A stretch of DNA of 35,150 bases, taken from Paenibacillus thalictri (lineage in GTDB: Bacteria > Bacillota > Bacilli > Paenibacillales > NBRC-103111). Positions 6,819 to 16,740 of the stretch are shown here, one piece after another. Position numbers and translations under genes: made by a program. The stretch is from the NCBI RefSeq assembly GCF_004307995.1, contig NZ_SIRE01000004.1, positions 467,309-502,458 of the forward strand, in the 5' to 3' direction. The notes under the pieces are model-generated. The model searched no databases. It saw only the letters and a program-made list of their open reading frames with translations, and had not been told where the DNA came from. Numbering within the stretch: position 1 is the stretch's first letter; each line of letters opens with the position of its first letter.

Positions 6819-8738
6819 TTACAAATTTTTATTGACGACAGTCCCCATAAAACTATACACGCTCTTAAAGAAGTTATACGTATTCTCTTTCTCGATTATT
6901 GATTGTAGTACTTTTTTATCCTTAATGACATTTAAAAGACTATCAGCGACTCTATCCCTATATTTAATGCCCTGCATTTTATTACCCCAATACCCTCTAA
7001 GTTCCAACCAGCAGATATCTTCATTATAAATATTTTCCTTTAATAAAGTATAATAGTCACCTGAATTTTTTTCTCTATATTTCTTAAATAAATCATCAGT
7101 TTCATATTTTATTGCCATAAGTAATGCTGCGTCCATGATCTCCTTATTATCGAGCATTGTATTGATTTCTTTATCAATATGATATAAAGGGGCTTTACAT
7201 GTACTATCAAATTCCTCATATGATATATTTTTTGCTTGGACATAAATATCATAATTATCATAAATCCCTTTTCTATTTACCGAAGCACGAATTACCCCTG
7301 CACTAAATTCAGTTCTTACTTGTTTATTCAAACTTTCAAAGAACAACTCATAATTCTTTTCAAGATCATTAAAGCACGATCTAACAGTATTGCTAATTTT
7401 TATTAACTTGTCTTTATGTGAGTCTTCAATTTGATTATTATGAAATATATTTAATTGACGGCTTATTTCTCCCAATTCCCGACTATATTCTTCATACATT
7501 CTGCTCAGCTTGTTATCAATAATTTTAAGAATAGATTTTCTCTCATTTTCATATTTTGAAAAATCAACACTTATTATTTCTTGTTCATCACTTTCATACT
7601 TTATACCAAAGAAGGAGTTATAAAAAAATACATTTTCCTCATCTAAACAAATATTTCTCCAGTTATTTATGGCTTCTTCTTTTTTCTTATCTTTACCATT
7701 TTCACGACCAACAGCTCCATTGGCTTTTGATAATTGTGCACCTTGCTCTAGACCCATAACAAAATTTCTATACTTTAGATCTTTGTTTTTTAATATAAAT
7801 TGATTTTTGAGAAATCCCTCACTTGCAATATTACCAAAGTTTTTAATCTCGTCACACATAATACAAATATTATTTATATCCTTACAAATTTCTATTACGT
7901 CCTCACGTACACCTTCCCCATCAATTCCTCTTGTATCTCTGACAGAAGCGATAAAATCAGGAATATTCACTTCGATGTCTTGGTCGCTAATTGAAAGCAA
8001 CATTTTAGAGGGATACGGTGCTCCTTCCATTTCACCATCATTTACTTTTTCAATAGTACTCTTTATCCAGTCCTCAATAGCATTCACCCCATCAAATATG
8101 AATGTTTTTTTCGTTCTGCTAGAATAATTAATTCTTTTCAAGATAGCCCTTTTAACTTGTGATTTACCATCCTCTTCATTATATTCTTCTTTTAGCACAT
8201 CAAAGACATACTGGATTTGTTTTTCTTTATCTTTTAGAGGAACCCCCGACATATTTCTAATTGCTCGATGATCTTCGAGCGAAGATTCTAATTTTTCTTC
8301 GTTATCGCTATTAAATTTATTGAATAGTGCTGAGCAAAAATCATCTACCAACTCCGAAAATTCACTATACTCTAATTCCTGAATTTCGATTTTTGTTTTA
8401 CTGTTACTAGTAAAGTAAATTATTGTTTCACAAAGTGTCGTTCTTCCTTCGGCAGTTTTTAATAACGGAATATCAATAAGTTTATAACCAATTTCAATCT
8501 TCCTCTTATCAACAAGACCTAATAAATTAGTAATTGCAGTAGACTTACCAACTCCAACTTTTCCGATGAAACACAAATTATACTTTTCAACAGAGCAAAT
8601 TTCCTGTATGTAATTAATTCTATTAATTAATGGTTGAGTCATGGTTTTCACTATCTGGTTTATGTTTTGATTATTAATTATTCCATTTGCCATATTAAGA
8701 TTTTCTAAGCACTTTTCAATTACCTCATATCGAAGCAT
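6819..8738 (-). CDS. Dynamin-like P-loop GTPase, candidate fourth gene of the pPIWI-RE operon
   Basis: A 639-aa protein. G1/Walker A is GKVGVGKST at residues 59-67, a G2-type threonine lies in GRTTLCET near 98-105, and G3 is DTRGID at 268-273. About 160 residues separate G2 from G3, filled with charged helices, and the C-terminal half is helical and rich in Lys/Glu. This layout fits dynamin-like or septin-like large GTPases. No clear transmembrane segment is seen, though the C-terminus FFKSVYSFMGTVV is hydrophobic enough for a membrane paddle. GGAGGAG lies 9 bases before the ATG, and the gene begins 56 bases after the pPIWI-RE stop with no terminator between, so read-through from that operon is likely. 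Base composition is visibly more AT-rich than its neighbours, which suggests a separate origin. Role in defence is inferred from position. Confidence 0.85.
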   Translation of the reverse strand: MLRYEVIEKCLENLNMANGIINNQNINQIVKTMTQPLINRINYIQEICSVEKYNLCFIGKVGVGKSTAITNLLGLVDKRKIEIGYKLIDIPLLKTAEGRTTLCETIIYFTSNSKTKIEIQELEYSEFSELVDDFCSALFNKFNSDNEEKLESSLEDHRAIRNMSGVPLKDKEKQIQYVFDVLKEEYNEEDGKSQVKRAILKRINYSSRTKKTFIFDGVNAIEDWIKSTIEKVNDGEMEGAPYPSKMLLSISDQDIEVNIPDFIASVRDTRGIDGEGVREDVIEICKDINNICIMCDEIKNFGNIASEGFLKNQFILKNKDLKYRNFVMGLEQGAQLSKANGAVGRENGKDKKKEEAINNWRNICLDEENVFFYNSFFGIKYESDEQEIISVDFSKYENERKSILKIIDNKLSRMYEEYSRELGEISRQLNIFHNNQIEDSHKDKLIKISNTVRSCFNDLEKNYELFFESLNKQVRTEFSAGVIRASVNRKGIYDNYDIYVQAKNISYEEFDSTCKAPLYHIDKEINTMLDNKEIMDAALLMAIKYETDDLFKKYREKNSGDYYTLLKENIYNEDICWLELRGYWGNKMQGIKYRDRVADSLLNVIKDKKVLQSIIEKENTYNFFKSVYSFMGTVVNKNL

Positions 8739-8794
8739 AATTGTTACTCCTCCTTGATAATTTTACTTTTTGCTTAACACATGACTCTCACGTA

Positions 8795-11185
8795 TCACAT
8801 ACTTTCCAAAGTCAACGCATATTCCTTGGCCTTGATCGCCATGTGAAGCGGTAAAGGAAATAAAGTATCATCATTATACTGATAACTTGTCCCTTTTCTA
8901 AGCTGATGTGCTAAAATAGCCAACTGCTCCTGCGTTTGCGAAGAACCACACACAGGGACTACAATCTCTAATGCCGTTTCTTTGCGATTATATTGGTAAG
9001 GATTATCGAGCTTAGTCAGTCCAGCAGCTGCTTGAACTGAGCTTGGTTTTTTAGCAACACTGAAATAAATAAAGTCATTTAACTTATAAAGATTTGTGTT
9101 TGTTGCCTGAGGCCACACCTCTACATGTTCATGTTGCTTTACACGCCCAATCGTTTTATAACCTATCAAAGACCACTCAGGAGCTTCGTATCCCGACTCG
9201 TCCCTAAATCGTATTACAGAAATTTCCTTAGTTGATAAAAACGACTCTCCACTGAAATGAAAATCCGAAGTACTAATCTGGCCGTTGTTAAACCAGGGGA
9301 TAGTCCCCCGAATGTTCTGCGCATGGGCGAATATAACCACTTTATTTGACTTTAAATTCTGGATGGTCTGCGCAATGAAGCTTTTGCTTTTGTCTGGCTG
9401 GAGTGAAAGCCGATGAATTTCCAAGGACTTCTGCCCCAGAACAATTAAAGCCTCGCGGTAAGGTAACCATTCTAGTCCTGGAGCCGTCAAGTAAATTTCA
9501 CCACGTTCAATTAAACACATAATCGGATAATCCAACGTCTGGTTTCTCATCATATTTTTTCGCTTATCAATATTATAAATTCCGATATATGCTGTATCTT
9601 GTGTTACTAAACCTGATATTCTAGCCCCAACCATTCCCAATTGTCTTAACAAATCTTGAGCAGCTCTGCTAAATCGATGAGCACTGTTCTTTGAAGGATC
9701 ATCAGACAATTGATTGATAAATTGAACAAGGCGATTGGAGCGGGCAAATGCGTAGCGCAACAATTGCTTAGGATCTAATAGTTGATCGTTAAATTGATCT
9801 TTAGACGGCAACTCGAATAAACATGCTGTGAATCGTTTTATCGGTAAGAATTCATTCATTAACTTAGGCAAATGCTCTTTAAGCGCTATCGCTTTGTTAA
9901 CTTCTTTAGCCTTTATAATGTTTATATCCAGATTGCTTCGGATGGGTATTATGTTGATATTACTCTGGCAGTGCTCCAGTTCCCCGAGTAAACTCTCTTT
10001 AGTTAAATCGAGCCAGGCTTCATTTTCGTAGTAAATTTCAAAATCAATTTCTTCAGGAAACAAAAAATCCGATTCTTTTTTCCTTACGTTTACAGTTGAA
10101 CGCACTTTTTGTACTTTTTGTAATACATTTTCAAGATTATCGGCAATACTTTGGGCGAATCCATACCTCTCAGGCATGCCTGCTCCAGCTTCCATAAGAG
10201 TTTTATTTTTTAAATGGGTGCTGTGAGGCACCGCTAATATGCAAGATGTTTCCGCTGCTTCTAAATAGCGAAGCGAATCGTCCATCCACTCCGCACATAA
10301 CGGAAGTAACGAATTAAACCCTGTTTTCTTCAAAATAGCTCCGATTCGATTTCCCCAGTACCATCCCTCATCATTTCTTGATGCTTCAATTAATGTAAAC
10401 CCGGATGGAGAGTCTCCAATCGCCCAAGGAAACTGTTCCTTTAAATAGACATGAAATCTTTTACTATTAGGATAAATCTTTTCATTAGTCACCCATCTTA
10501 ATGTTTCTACATGAATATACAGGTATGGTTTAGGCACAAAAGGAATGGTTTGAACACTTAAATTAATTCTGTATGAGAATTTAAAGTCGTTTTTCTCAAG
10601 TGGGGGCCAGCTCACCAATTGTCCAAATCTTTCATTTTGTACGGGAATAAAGTCAATCGTTTGCTCCAAGGACTCTATCGCATATTTTCCTCTGAGTCGG
10701 TTTGCCAGAAACTTGGGTAAATAATGAAAAACAAAACGATCATCAAATTTCACTCTATTCTTTTCATCAACTGTATATTTAAATTGCCGCAATTCCGGAG
10801 TCCACTCCATACCCTCAAGATGCTCGGACTCCAACTCAGCTTTGAATGTCAAACCAAACCACGCCGATATTAGCTTACGGATGTGCCCCAGATCAATTGG
10901 GTGCTCTGCAAACAACCACGGTTCGTTTATATTCCAATCAATTCGATTATTAATAAACAATAAATCCGATAATAAACTAAACATAGATTCATGAAGTGAA
11001 ACTAAGGGCATTTTTTGCATACGCTTGTCGTTCTCAACCTTGATCCGATCTCGAAGCCTGACTGGAAAAAACAAAGCAAATCCTTCAATATTATACGCAT
11101 CCTGTTCCAGTGGGATCATATGAAGATAAGCGTGATCGCCAGTATATTTAGGCGTAGTTTTCGTACCCGTCTTCTTTTTTGTCAT
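8795..11185 (-). CDS. pPIWI-RE protein (prokaryotic Argonaute-related, RNase H-fold)
   Basis: This 796-aa protein matches the pPIWI-RE family: an N-terminal domain X region, a central MID-like region, and a C-terminal RNase H-fold PIWI domain. The family is named for conserved Arg and Glu residues; here they are probably R659 and E667 in VIRFRDESGYEAPEW. Other landmarks are EIYLTAPGLEWLPYREAL near the start of the PIWI domain and VVIFAHAQNIRGTIPWFNN. Family members form a three-gene island with a DinG-type helicase and a REase and were predicted to target invading nucleic acid, possibly R-loops or plasmid replication intermediates. GGAGGGAG precedes the ATG. The start overlaps the end of the helicase gene by 38 bases, so the two are translationally linked. 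The assignment rests on the partner genes as much as on the motif. Confidence 0.88.
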   Translation of the reverse strand: MTKKKTGTKTTPKYTGDHAYLHMIPLEQDAYNIEGFALFFPVRLRDRIKVENDKRMQKMPLVSLHESMFSLLSDLLFINNRIDWNINEPWLFAEHPIDLGHIRKLISAWFGLTFKAELESEHLEGMEWTPELRQFKYTVDEKNRVKFDDRFVFHYLPKFLANRLRGKYAIESLEQTIDFIPVQNERFGQLVSWPPLEKNDFKFSYRINLSVQTIPFVPKPYLYIHVETLRWVTNEKIYPNSKRFHVYLKEQFPWAIGDSPSGFTLIEASRNDEGWYWGNRIGAILKKTGFNSLLPLCAEWMDDSLRYLEAAETSCILAVPHSTHLKNKTLMEAGAGMPERYGFAQSIADNLENVLQKVQKVRSTVNVRKKESDFLFPEEIDFEIYYENEAWLDLTKESLLGELEHCQSNINIIPIRSNLDINIIKAKEVNKAIALKEHLPKLMNEFLPIKRFTACLFELPSKDQFNDQLLDPKQLLRYAFARSNRLVQFINQLSDDPSKNSAHRFSRAAQDLLRQLGMVGARISGLVTQDTAYIGIYNIDKRKNMMRNQTLDYPIMCLIERGEIYLTAPGLEWLPYREALIVLGQKSLEIHRLSLQPDKSKSFIAQTIQNLKSNKVVIFAHAQNIRGTIPWFNNGQISTSDFHFSGESFLSTKEISVIRFRDESGYEAPEWSLIGYKTIGRVKQHEHVEVWPQATNTNLYKLNDFIYFSVAKKPSSVQAAAGLTKLDNPYQYNRKETALEIVVPVCGSSQTQEQLAILAHQLRKGTSYQYNDDTLFPLPLHMAIKAKEYALTLESM

Positions 11186-14100
11186 TCTGAATTACTCCCT
11201 CCAGATTATCCAAACCGTTAATCATCGCGTCAAATAGTACTTTTATAATTGGAGAGTCTATGTCGGAATCAGCCTTTCTCACAAACTCGTCTTTCATGGC
11301 CAGAAGTAGGCTGGTTTCACTACTGTCTGCTTCTTTTATAGCACTCTTCGGAGCGAAACTAGCATCCACATATAGTATTCTGGCATCAACACCACCGCGA
11401 ATTAAACGTCCAATTAGTTGCCAAATATTAACGAACAAATCAAGAATTAAATGCCTTTTTTCATCCTCATCCATAGATTGAAAACCTTTATTTCCGCGAA
11501 TTACATCTTTCTGAATGATATAGGCAGTTTTGCGAATATGATCCACTTGCCCTTTTAAATCTTCATGTTCTGTCGATTGCTTGTAAGCTTTAAGAGCAAA
11601 CTCATTAATTCGATTAACAACGCGTGAAGTATCATAAGGTCTAGGAAATGGTCGTACCAGAAATAAAGCAGTAGAAAAGGCAGCAACTTTTCTGCCATCA
11701 TTCTCCGTTAAAATGTTATGGCCTCTTTCTAGCGCCATCAAAGGAGCAACCAGAATGTTGCCCCCAGATTTTGCAAACAAGGATACTTTTTGCCGCGGCC
11801 ATGCCCCTTCCTCATTCACGGCATTTTCCTTCACCAAGTGATAAATCTGATTGGAATCATCAGCATTCTTTCTTAATTCGTTCGCTACATGCCATGCTTC
11901 GACGTAGGATCCGACAACCAGCAAAATTCGTTCTCTTCCAGTTGGGCATCTTTTCAACTCATTTTCCAAAACTTCCTTTGTGAGGGTTCTCCGAGCCAGC
12001 ATCCTTAGTGTTTCAAAGCGCGATTCGCCCTTTTTTCCGGAAATTTTTAATGGTTCATTATTTCGGGTATACGCTGGTGTAAATGTCTGTGCGATCCGCG
12101 GTATCTGATCATTTTTACGTTCCACAATATAGGAAACAGGCACATCCACATGATATTTAGGTGAGCCAGGAAGATAGCTTGTACCACTTAATAAAACTGC
12201 ATCTGCACCATTGCATCCATCTAGTTTTGAGAATAGCGAGCTCAGATTGGTTAAAACATGACGTCCTACTCCAATGTATCTCATTAACTTGAATGCCCCA
12301 TTTTTTGCATGGGCCTTTTCATCACTCACGTATTGAAAACCAAGCCATATCCCTGTCGGAGCTGTAGGCACAATGCCATCGTAATCTCGAGGTACTCCTT
12401 TAAAAATAGAATATAAGTTACTTTGATTTGCGAGTGCTTCGCCCAAATCAGCTTGTACTCCTTCAAAGTTATGAATTAGATAAAATAAACGATTCTCTAG
12501 ATACAAAACTGAAAGCGCAAATTTCAGTTTATTTTGTAATCTCTGCAGGTGATCTTTCGGGAATAAATACTCAACTGCTAACTGCTTTAGAAAGAGCTCC
12601 AGATACATATCTGCATTTTGATCAAGTATAGCGTGGTAGGCAAAATACAGAGAAGGGGACTCCTCAAATTCCACCAAATCTCCAAACTCTTCATTAGATC
12701 TGACATTTTGAATCAATTTTTGAAATCTATCATGCAATTCGTGATAAAACTCCGTTTTCTCCTTTGCTTCTTCTATAAAGTCTTCGAAATCAAATATCTC
12801 TGCTAAAAACTGCTTAATGAGTTTATATCCCGTGAAAAATTGTTTCCCAACAAAATCAAAAATACTTTTCTCCTGATGTAATTGCCCGTAGATATGAATT
12901 GTTGCCCCCATTGCATTGTGTACAGCTCTTATCCATTCACTTACATGAGGCTTCTGTAGACATGTTTTATCTTTTCTTAAATAATTATTAATCTTATCAT
13001 GTATATTCTCAAGCCAGCTTCCCTCCGTACCAGCGATGTCTTCTGTAGGCGCAAACATATCATCAAGTTGAGATTGAACACGATCAGCCTCATCTACCAA
13101 AATTAGGTCCGTTTGTCTTAGAACATATTCCAACATCCTCATAGTGCTTTCACTGATTGCTGGTGGCAAAGAACTTAATACCAGTCCTTGAATCGTAGAA
13201 ACAATCACATCTGCATCAGGCAAGTCATGAAAAGCATGATGATATTCACATTGATGGAAATAAGGACATAGTTTCTTTACTCCCCCTTGTTCCATATGAA
13301 AACATGGTGGTCTTGCTGTTGTATTCATATCTTGGAGGCTCTGAACAAGACATACATCAGTGAGATAACGCATGGCAGGTCTTTTTAATTCATCTAAACT
13401 TTCAAATTCTTTTTGTAAGGAATAAAAATATTGTTCGACATGTTTTTTTCGTTCATTGGCGCTTATAATGGGAACACATTTAATGTCCATTTTATGGAAC
13501 ATGTCTACTTTTTCCAATACTGCCGTAACATCGCCAACCACAAGCACTGTTTTACCGTTTCTGTGTTTCGCGACATGATAGGCTATTACATCCATTATGG
13601 TTGTTTTGCCTGCCGATAATGTGCCTAGCCAATGCTGGGTACCATTTATAATCAAGTTCTCGGATTTCATCAATCGAGATTCAGACCACTCAGAAAATTG
13701 AAGGTTTTGAATTCGACCCTGCCAATCAGACGACACACCTTTTTTCTGATCTAACACGTCCATTTCTTTGGCCGACTTCATAAGCTCTTCCTTTGAGATC
13801 TCCAATCGCTTCGATCTTTTCAAAGAACTTTCTATTAACGATACTTTCTTATCAATTAAATATTCGGGTAGCTTGGTTGAGACAGTAATACGATTAAATT
13901 CATCGTAATAAGAAATCTTTTTCTCCGAGATCACAAAGGTTTGTAAATTTGGCTTGTGAGCAAGTGTGGAACTCAGTATACGTTCATATGCATCTGCGCG
14001 GCTCTCCCCTTGTTTGGGTGGTTGCCAATAAAACACTCCATAATCGTCGATAGCAACATGAAGATATCTCAGTGGCTCAGATAGATAACATCGTAATGTT

Positions 14101-14390
14101 TCATTAATGTATCGTTTTGCCTTGAATTTAGGAAGAAGAATCTGAAGGTTTTGCCAAGCCAATTGATAATCTTCATTCCGTTCCTTCAAATAAGGATAAA
14201 AGGTTCCGGTAAACAAATAAGGAAGCTGCTCAGTTGTATGTAATTGGACAGGTAAAAGCTTTCGCATTCCGTAAACAGCTAATTCAATAGAAACAATCGC
14301 TTCTACCCTTTCATCTCGCAGGTCGGTTTTTAAGATTGAAGCTACCGCCTTCAACTGGTCTTTCGCAGTAATTGATAAGGAGACCCTCAT
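11148..14390 (-). CDS. DinG-like SF2 helicase of the pPIWI-RE island (domain Z)
   Basis: A 1080-aa protein. Residues 1-230 form the N-terminal region that in this family carries domain Z. Then come Walker A GTLSAGKTT at 256-264, four cysteines C347, C363, C375 and C381 placed as the Fe-S cluster of XPD/DinG helicases (LCPYFHQCEYHHA), the DEAD box LVDEAD near 431-436, a FLVRPFPRP segment in the C-terminal half, and motif VI QLIGRLIRGG. XPD/DinG helicases unwind DNA or DNA-RNA hybrids with 5'-3' polarity. The ATG overlaps the stop of the REase gene as ATGA, and the stop lies inside the pPIWI-RE gene, so the three form one translationally coupled unit. It probably opens or tracks along the target for the PIWI and nuclease proteins. 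Confidence 0.9.
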   Translation of the reverse strand: MRVSLSITAKDQLKAVASILKTDLRDERVEAIVSIELAVYGMRKLLPVQLHTTEQLPYLFTGTFYPYLKERNEDYQLAWQNLQILLPKFKAKRYINETLRCYLSEPLRYLHVAIDDYGVFYWQPPKQGESRADAYERILSSTLAHKPNLQTFVISEKKISYYDEFNRITVSTKLPEYLIDKKVSLIESSLKRSKRLEISKEELMKSAKEMDVLDQKKGVSSDWQGRIQNLQFSEWSESRLMKSENLIINGTQHWLGTLSAGKTTIMDVIAYHVAKHRNGKTVLVVGDVTAVLEKVDMFHKMDIKCVPIISANERKKHVEQYFYSLQKEFESLDELKRPAMRYLTDVCLVQSLQDMNTTARPPCFHMEQGGVKKLCPYFHQCEYHHAFHDLPDADVIVSTIQGLVLSSLPPAISESTMRMLEYVLRQTDLILVDEADRVQSQLDDMFAPTEDIAGTEGSWLENIHDKINNYLRKDKTCLQKPHVSEWIRAVHNAMGATIHIYGQLHQEKSIFDFVGKQFFTGYKLIKQFLAEIFDFEDFIEEAKEKTEFYHELHDRFQKLIQNVRSNEEFGDLVEFEESPSLYFAYHAILDQNADMYLELFLKQLAVEYLFPKDHLQRLQNKLKFALSVLYLENRLFYLIHNFEGVQADLGEALANQSNLYSIFKGVPRDYDGIVPTAPTGIWLGFQYVSDEKAHAKNGAFKLMRYIGVGRHVLTNLSSLFSKLDGCNGADAVLLSGTSYLPGSPKYHVDVPVSYIVERKNDQIPRIAQTFTPAYTRNNEPLKISGKKGESRFETLRMLARRTLTKEVLENELKRCPTGRERILLVVGSYVEAWHVANELRKNADDSNQIYHLVKENAVNEEGAWPRQKVSLFAKSGGNILVAPLMALERGHNILTENDGRKVAAFSTALFLVRPFPRPYDTSRVVNRINEFALKAYKQSTEHEDLKGQVDHIRKTAYIIQKDVIRGNKGFQSMDEDEKRHLILDLFVNIWQLIGRLIRGGVDARILYVDASFAPKSAIKEADSSETSLLLAMKDEFVRKADSDIDSPIIKVLFDAMINGLDNLEGVIQNDKKEDGYENYA

Positions 14391-15538
14391 TGTCCACCAG
14401 CTCTCAACAGCTTTATTTTCTTATCAATCGCCTTCAGTGTTTGAGCAACACTTTTAACCTGTACACCTTTTTGAGCTTTCGGCTTGTACAGGTACATAAA
14501 TCTATCAAAATATGCATCCGATTTGTAGTCAGGAAATACAAGAAAAGCCTTCTTCCATGAATGTGGATCTAAAAAATGAGGAGACGCCTGTGCTAAGCTG
14601 GCTGAGCAAGACCAATCCTTCAAATCAAAAACCCACACTTCTCCATCTTCAAATTGAATCCTCAAATCAAATTTGTCAAACTCGGGATACAATTCCACCT
14701 TAAGATTCGTTTTTAGATATCGTTTTACTATTGTGCGGTAAAGTGACATCTCCGTTAACCCAGGATCGACAATATAACGACGGATCCCCCTCTTTACTCT
14801 CATAAGCTTCCGACTTTGAATATGTTTCTTTTTGGTCTCAAATTCACCGATAAGCTTCCGACACTTCTCTGTATCGCATTCAAAGCGGCCTTCCTTCGTC
14901 TTTTTTAATGTCCAACCGCATCTTGGACAAAGATTAATAATTCCGTTTATGGCATAGTAAGAGGGAACTGCCTCATAGAATGATCGAAGTTCACCTTCGT
15001 AATTCAGCAGTTCTTCATTATTGTTGTCTATAGAGAGACTCACGTTCGGATCAAGCGTGCTGTGTTCAATAAGAAATCTACGAACTTCTCGGTAGACCGA
15101 TTCTTTCCCCGCCAACTTCAATTTGTTTCTTAAGGCCATAAATGCCCTCGTATCCTGTTCATAAATTGGATCATCGCCTTCTTGCGCAATATTGACACAA
15201 TAATCGGTGATTCCTAACTGCTTATCGTATAATATAGGCGGTGATTCATCTTCCTCGTATGAAAACCATTTTTCACATTGAGGAAACTGCCATTTATTTA
15301 ACGGCAGTGACCACCAGTTTATCTGCTCATCAAGTGTTAAAGGAAAACGAACTGTCAAATGATTGGCTAAAGAGATCAGTTGCAGCCGACCAGAAGCAAT
15401 CCTCCATGAGGCTGGTAGACCGGCCAGGTTCCCGTTTTCTCGTCCATCATCTATTTCACATAGACCTCTGGCAAGTAAACGTATCGCATCAAAAAAATAA
15501 TTTTGATATTCACTTGAATCAGACTCAAAATGAAACAT
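14387..15538 (-). CDS. PD-(D/E)XK restriction endonuclease-like protein of the pPIWI-RE island (domain Y plus REase)
   Basis: A 383-aa protein and first gene of the pPIWI-RE operon. Residues 1-190 correspond to the domain Y region. A four-cysteine ribbon follows: CPRC at 204-207 and C221/C226 in FECDTEKC. The C-terminal nuclease core shows E263 in GLTEMSLY, D291 in EFDKFDLRIQF and D305-x-K307 in VWVFDLKDW, a complete PD-(D/E)XK set, so it should be an active DNase. The start at ATG 15538 is chosen over TTG 15562 because GGGGGAG precedes it by about 5 bases. It shares ATGA with the helicase gene. Upstream is a terminator for the OLD/UvrD/nuclease operon, so this gene probably has its own promoter in 15540-15660, where I see an AT-rich stretch but no certain -35/-10. 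Confidence 0.87.
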   Translation of the reverse strand: MFHFESDSSEYQNYFFDAIRLLARGLCEIDDGRENGNLAGLPASWRIASGRLQLISLANHLTVRFPLTLDEQINWWSLPLNKWQFPQCEKWFSYEEDESPPILYDKQLGITDYCVNIAQEGDDPIYEQDTRAFMALRNKLKLAGKESVYREVRRFLIEHSTLDPNVSLSIDNNNEELLNYEGELRSFYEAVPSYYAINGIINLCPRCGWTLKKTKEGRFECDTEKCRKLIGEFETKKKHIQSRKLMRVKRGIRRYIVDPGLTEMSLYRTIVKRYLKTNLKVELYPEFDKFDLRIQFEDGEVWVFDLKDWSCSASLAQASPHFLDPHSWKKAFLVFPDYKSDAYFDRFMYLYKPKAQKGVQVKSVAQTLKAIDKKIKLLRAGGQ

Positions 15539-15666
15539 CTCTGCTCCCCCTTCGCTTATCAAGTATTTATTGTAAAGGAATTCAAGTCCAACTCTTTAAT
15601 TTTCTACCTATTTCGACAATTCTCATTTCAGTTCCTGCCTAGTCAATCATTTTTCAATATTAAACA

Positions 15667-15706
15667 AAATAACCACCGCTTCTAATTTAAGAAACGTTGG
15701 TTATTT
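15667..15706 (-). terminator. Rho-independent terminator of the OLD-UvrD-nuclease operon
   Basis: AAATAACC and GGTTATTT form the stem base, extended inwards by CG and CTTCT/AGAA-type pairs. Read on the minus strand the hairpin is followed by TTTTGTTTAAT. It lies 70 bases beyond the last gene of the upstream operon and before the pPIWI-RE operon, separating the two transcripts. Confidence 0.7.
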
Positions 15707-15776
15707 ATTGGGGAGGGGTTAGACAAAAGCTCACATTTCGGTAGTTTGTGACTGAAGCTGGAGAAAATCCGAAGTG

Positions 15777-16712
15777 CTAAACCAACTTATCTGTGCATAA
15801 ATCCCGGAAGTTACAGCCACGACATTTCATCTTTGCTGGTGAAGTCGGGAATCTATCTTGAGGATAGGGTTTGTTTCTTTTCGCGTCTTCAAGCAAAAGC
15901 TGCATTTGTGAAACACTTTGTTTAACTCGTTCAGTGACCCGGTCTACTTTACTTCCATCTACCTGATAAGATTTGTACTGACCTGTTAAAAGATATTCCA
16001 GCCTAATCTCGGCCTTATCAATCGGAACCTGATATTTATTATTCAGGAATAAGGCATACAGCAATAGTTGCTCTTCGTTTTCTTCATCCTCTAGTCCTGT
16101 CTTCCAATCGACAATGACCCAACGGTCTTCCGATTGTAAATGATATAGTACATCCAGCTTCACAAAGACAGGAGTATCTTCCACTTGAAATGTGTTCAAC
16201 TGCTCTACTTCAACAATCCTGTTGTCTTTCAATAAAAGATCCTGTAAACTTCGGCAATTGCGTAGATTTTCCACACACTGCTTAATTCTTTCATTCACCT
16301 TGATTACACGGTTTTGAGGCAGTCTACCTTCATAATACATCTCATGAAGCATCATTGACTTCTTCGGTGCTTGCAGCCATTGTGACATGTTCCGGGAATC
16401 CGTGAAGGCACGATTAAGATAATTTCGTAATTGCTGTTCAAGAATGCTGACATTAACAGTAAGCTTGTTTAACTTCAAACTTTCTTTCAGTACCCGTTCT
16501 AGAAGCTGATGCAGCGCATCTCCAAACAGAATATAAAGATTGGCGAGTTGCTTCAGCCGATAAGCAGATTTTGCTTCTTCAGGCGAATCTCTCAACCATC
16601 CGTTATGCGAAGCATAATACTGATAATAATATTTTCTCTGACATTCTTGAAAAATAGTGTCCCTTGTTTGTGACCAAGACCATTCTGGATATTCGCGATA
16701 CTCGAATGCCAT
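15777..16712 (-). CDS. Cas4/AddB-like PD-(D/E)XK nuclease with probable 4Fe-4S cluster
   Basis: A 311-aa RecB-family nuclease (PDDEXK_1 type). Motifs in order are C24 in FQECQRKYYY, H68 in FGDALHQLLE, D187 in KLDVLY, D202-x-K204 in IVDWKTG, and a Gln-x-x-x-Tyr-like EEQLLLYA. Three more cysteines lie at the C-terminus in MKCRGCNFRDLC. One N-terminal plus three C-terminal cysteines is the Fe-S arrangement of AddB, Cas4 and Dna2 nucleases. All catalytic residues are present. It starts 28 bases after the UvrD-like gene and is the last gene of that operon. With a UvrD helicase beside it the pair resembles a cut-down AddAB; with the OLD nuclease it extends the Gabija theme. Confidence 0.88.
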   Translation of the reverse strand: MAFEYREYPEWSWSQTRDTIFQECQRKYYYQYYASHNGWLRDSPEEAKSAYRLKQLANLYILFGDALHQLLERVLKESLKLNKLTVNVSILEQQLRNYLNRAFTDSRNMSQWLQAPKKSMMLHEMYYEGRLPQNRVIKVNERIKQCVENLRNCRSLQDLLLKDNRIVEVEQLNTFQVEDTPVFVKLDVLYHLQSEDRWVIVDWKTGLEDEENEEQLLLYALFLNNKYQVPIDKAEIRLEYLLTGQYKSYQVDGSKVDRVTERVKQSVSQMQLLLEDAKRNKPYPQDRFPTSPAKMKCRGCNFRDLCTDKLV

Positions 16713-16740
16713 CTCAATCTCCTTTAACTATCACCTAATA

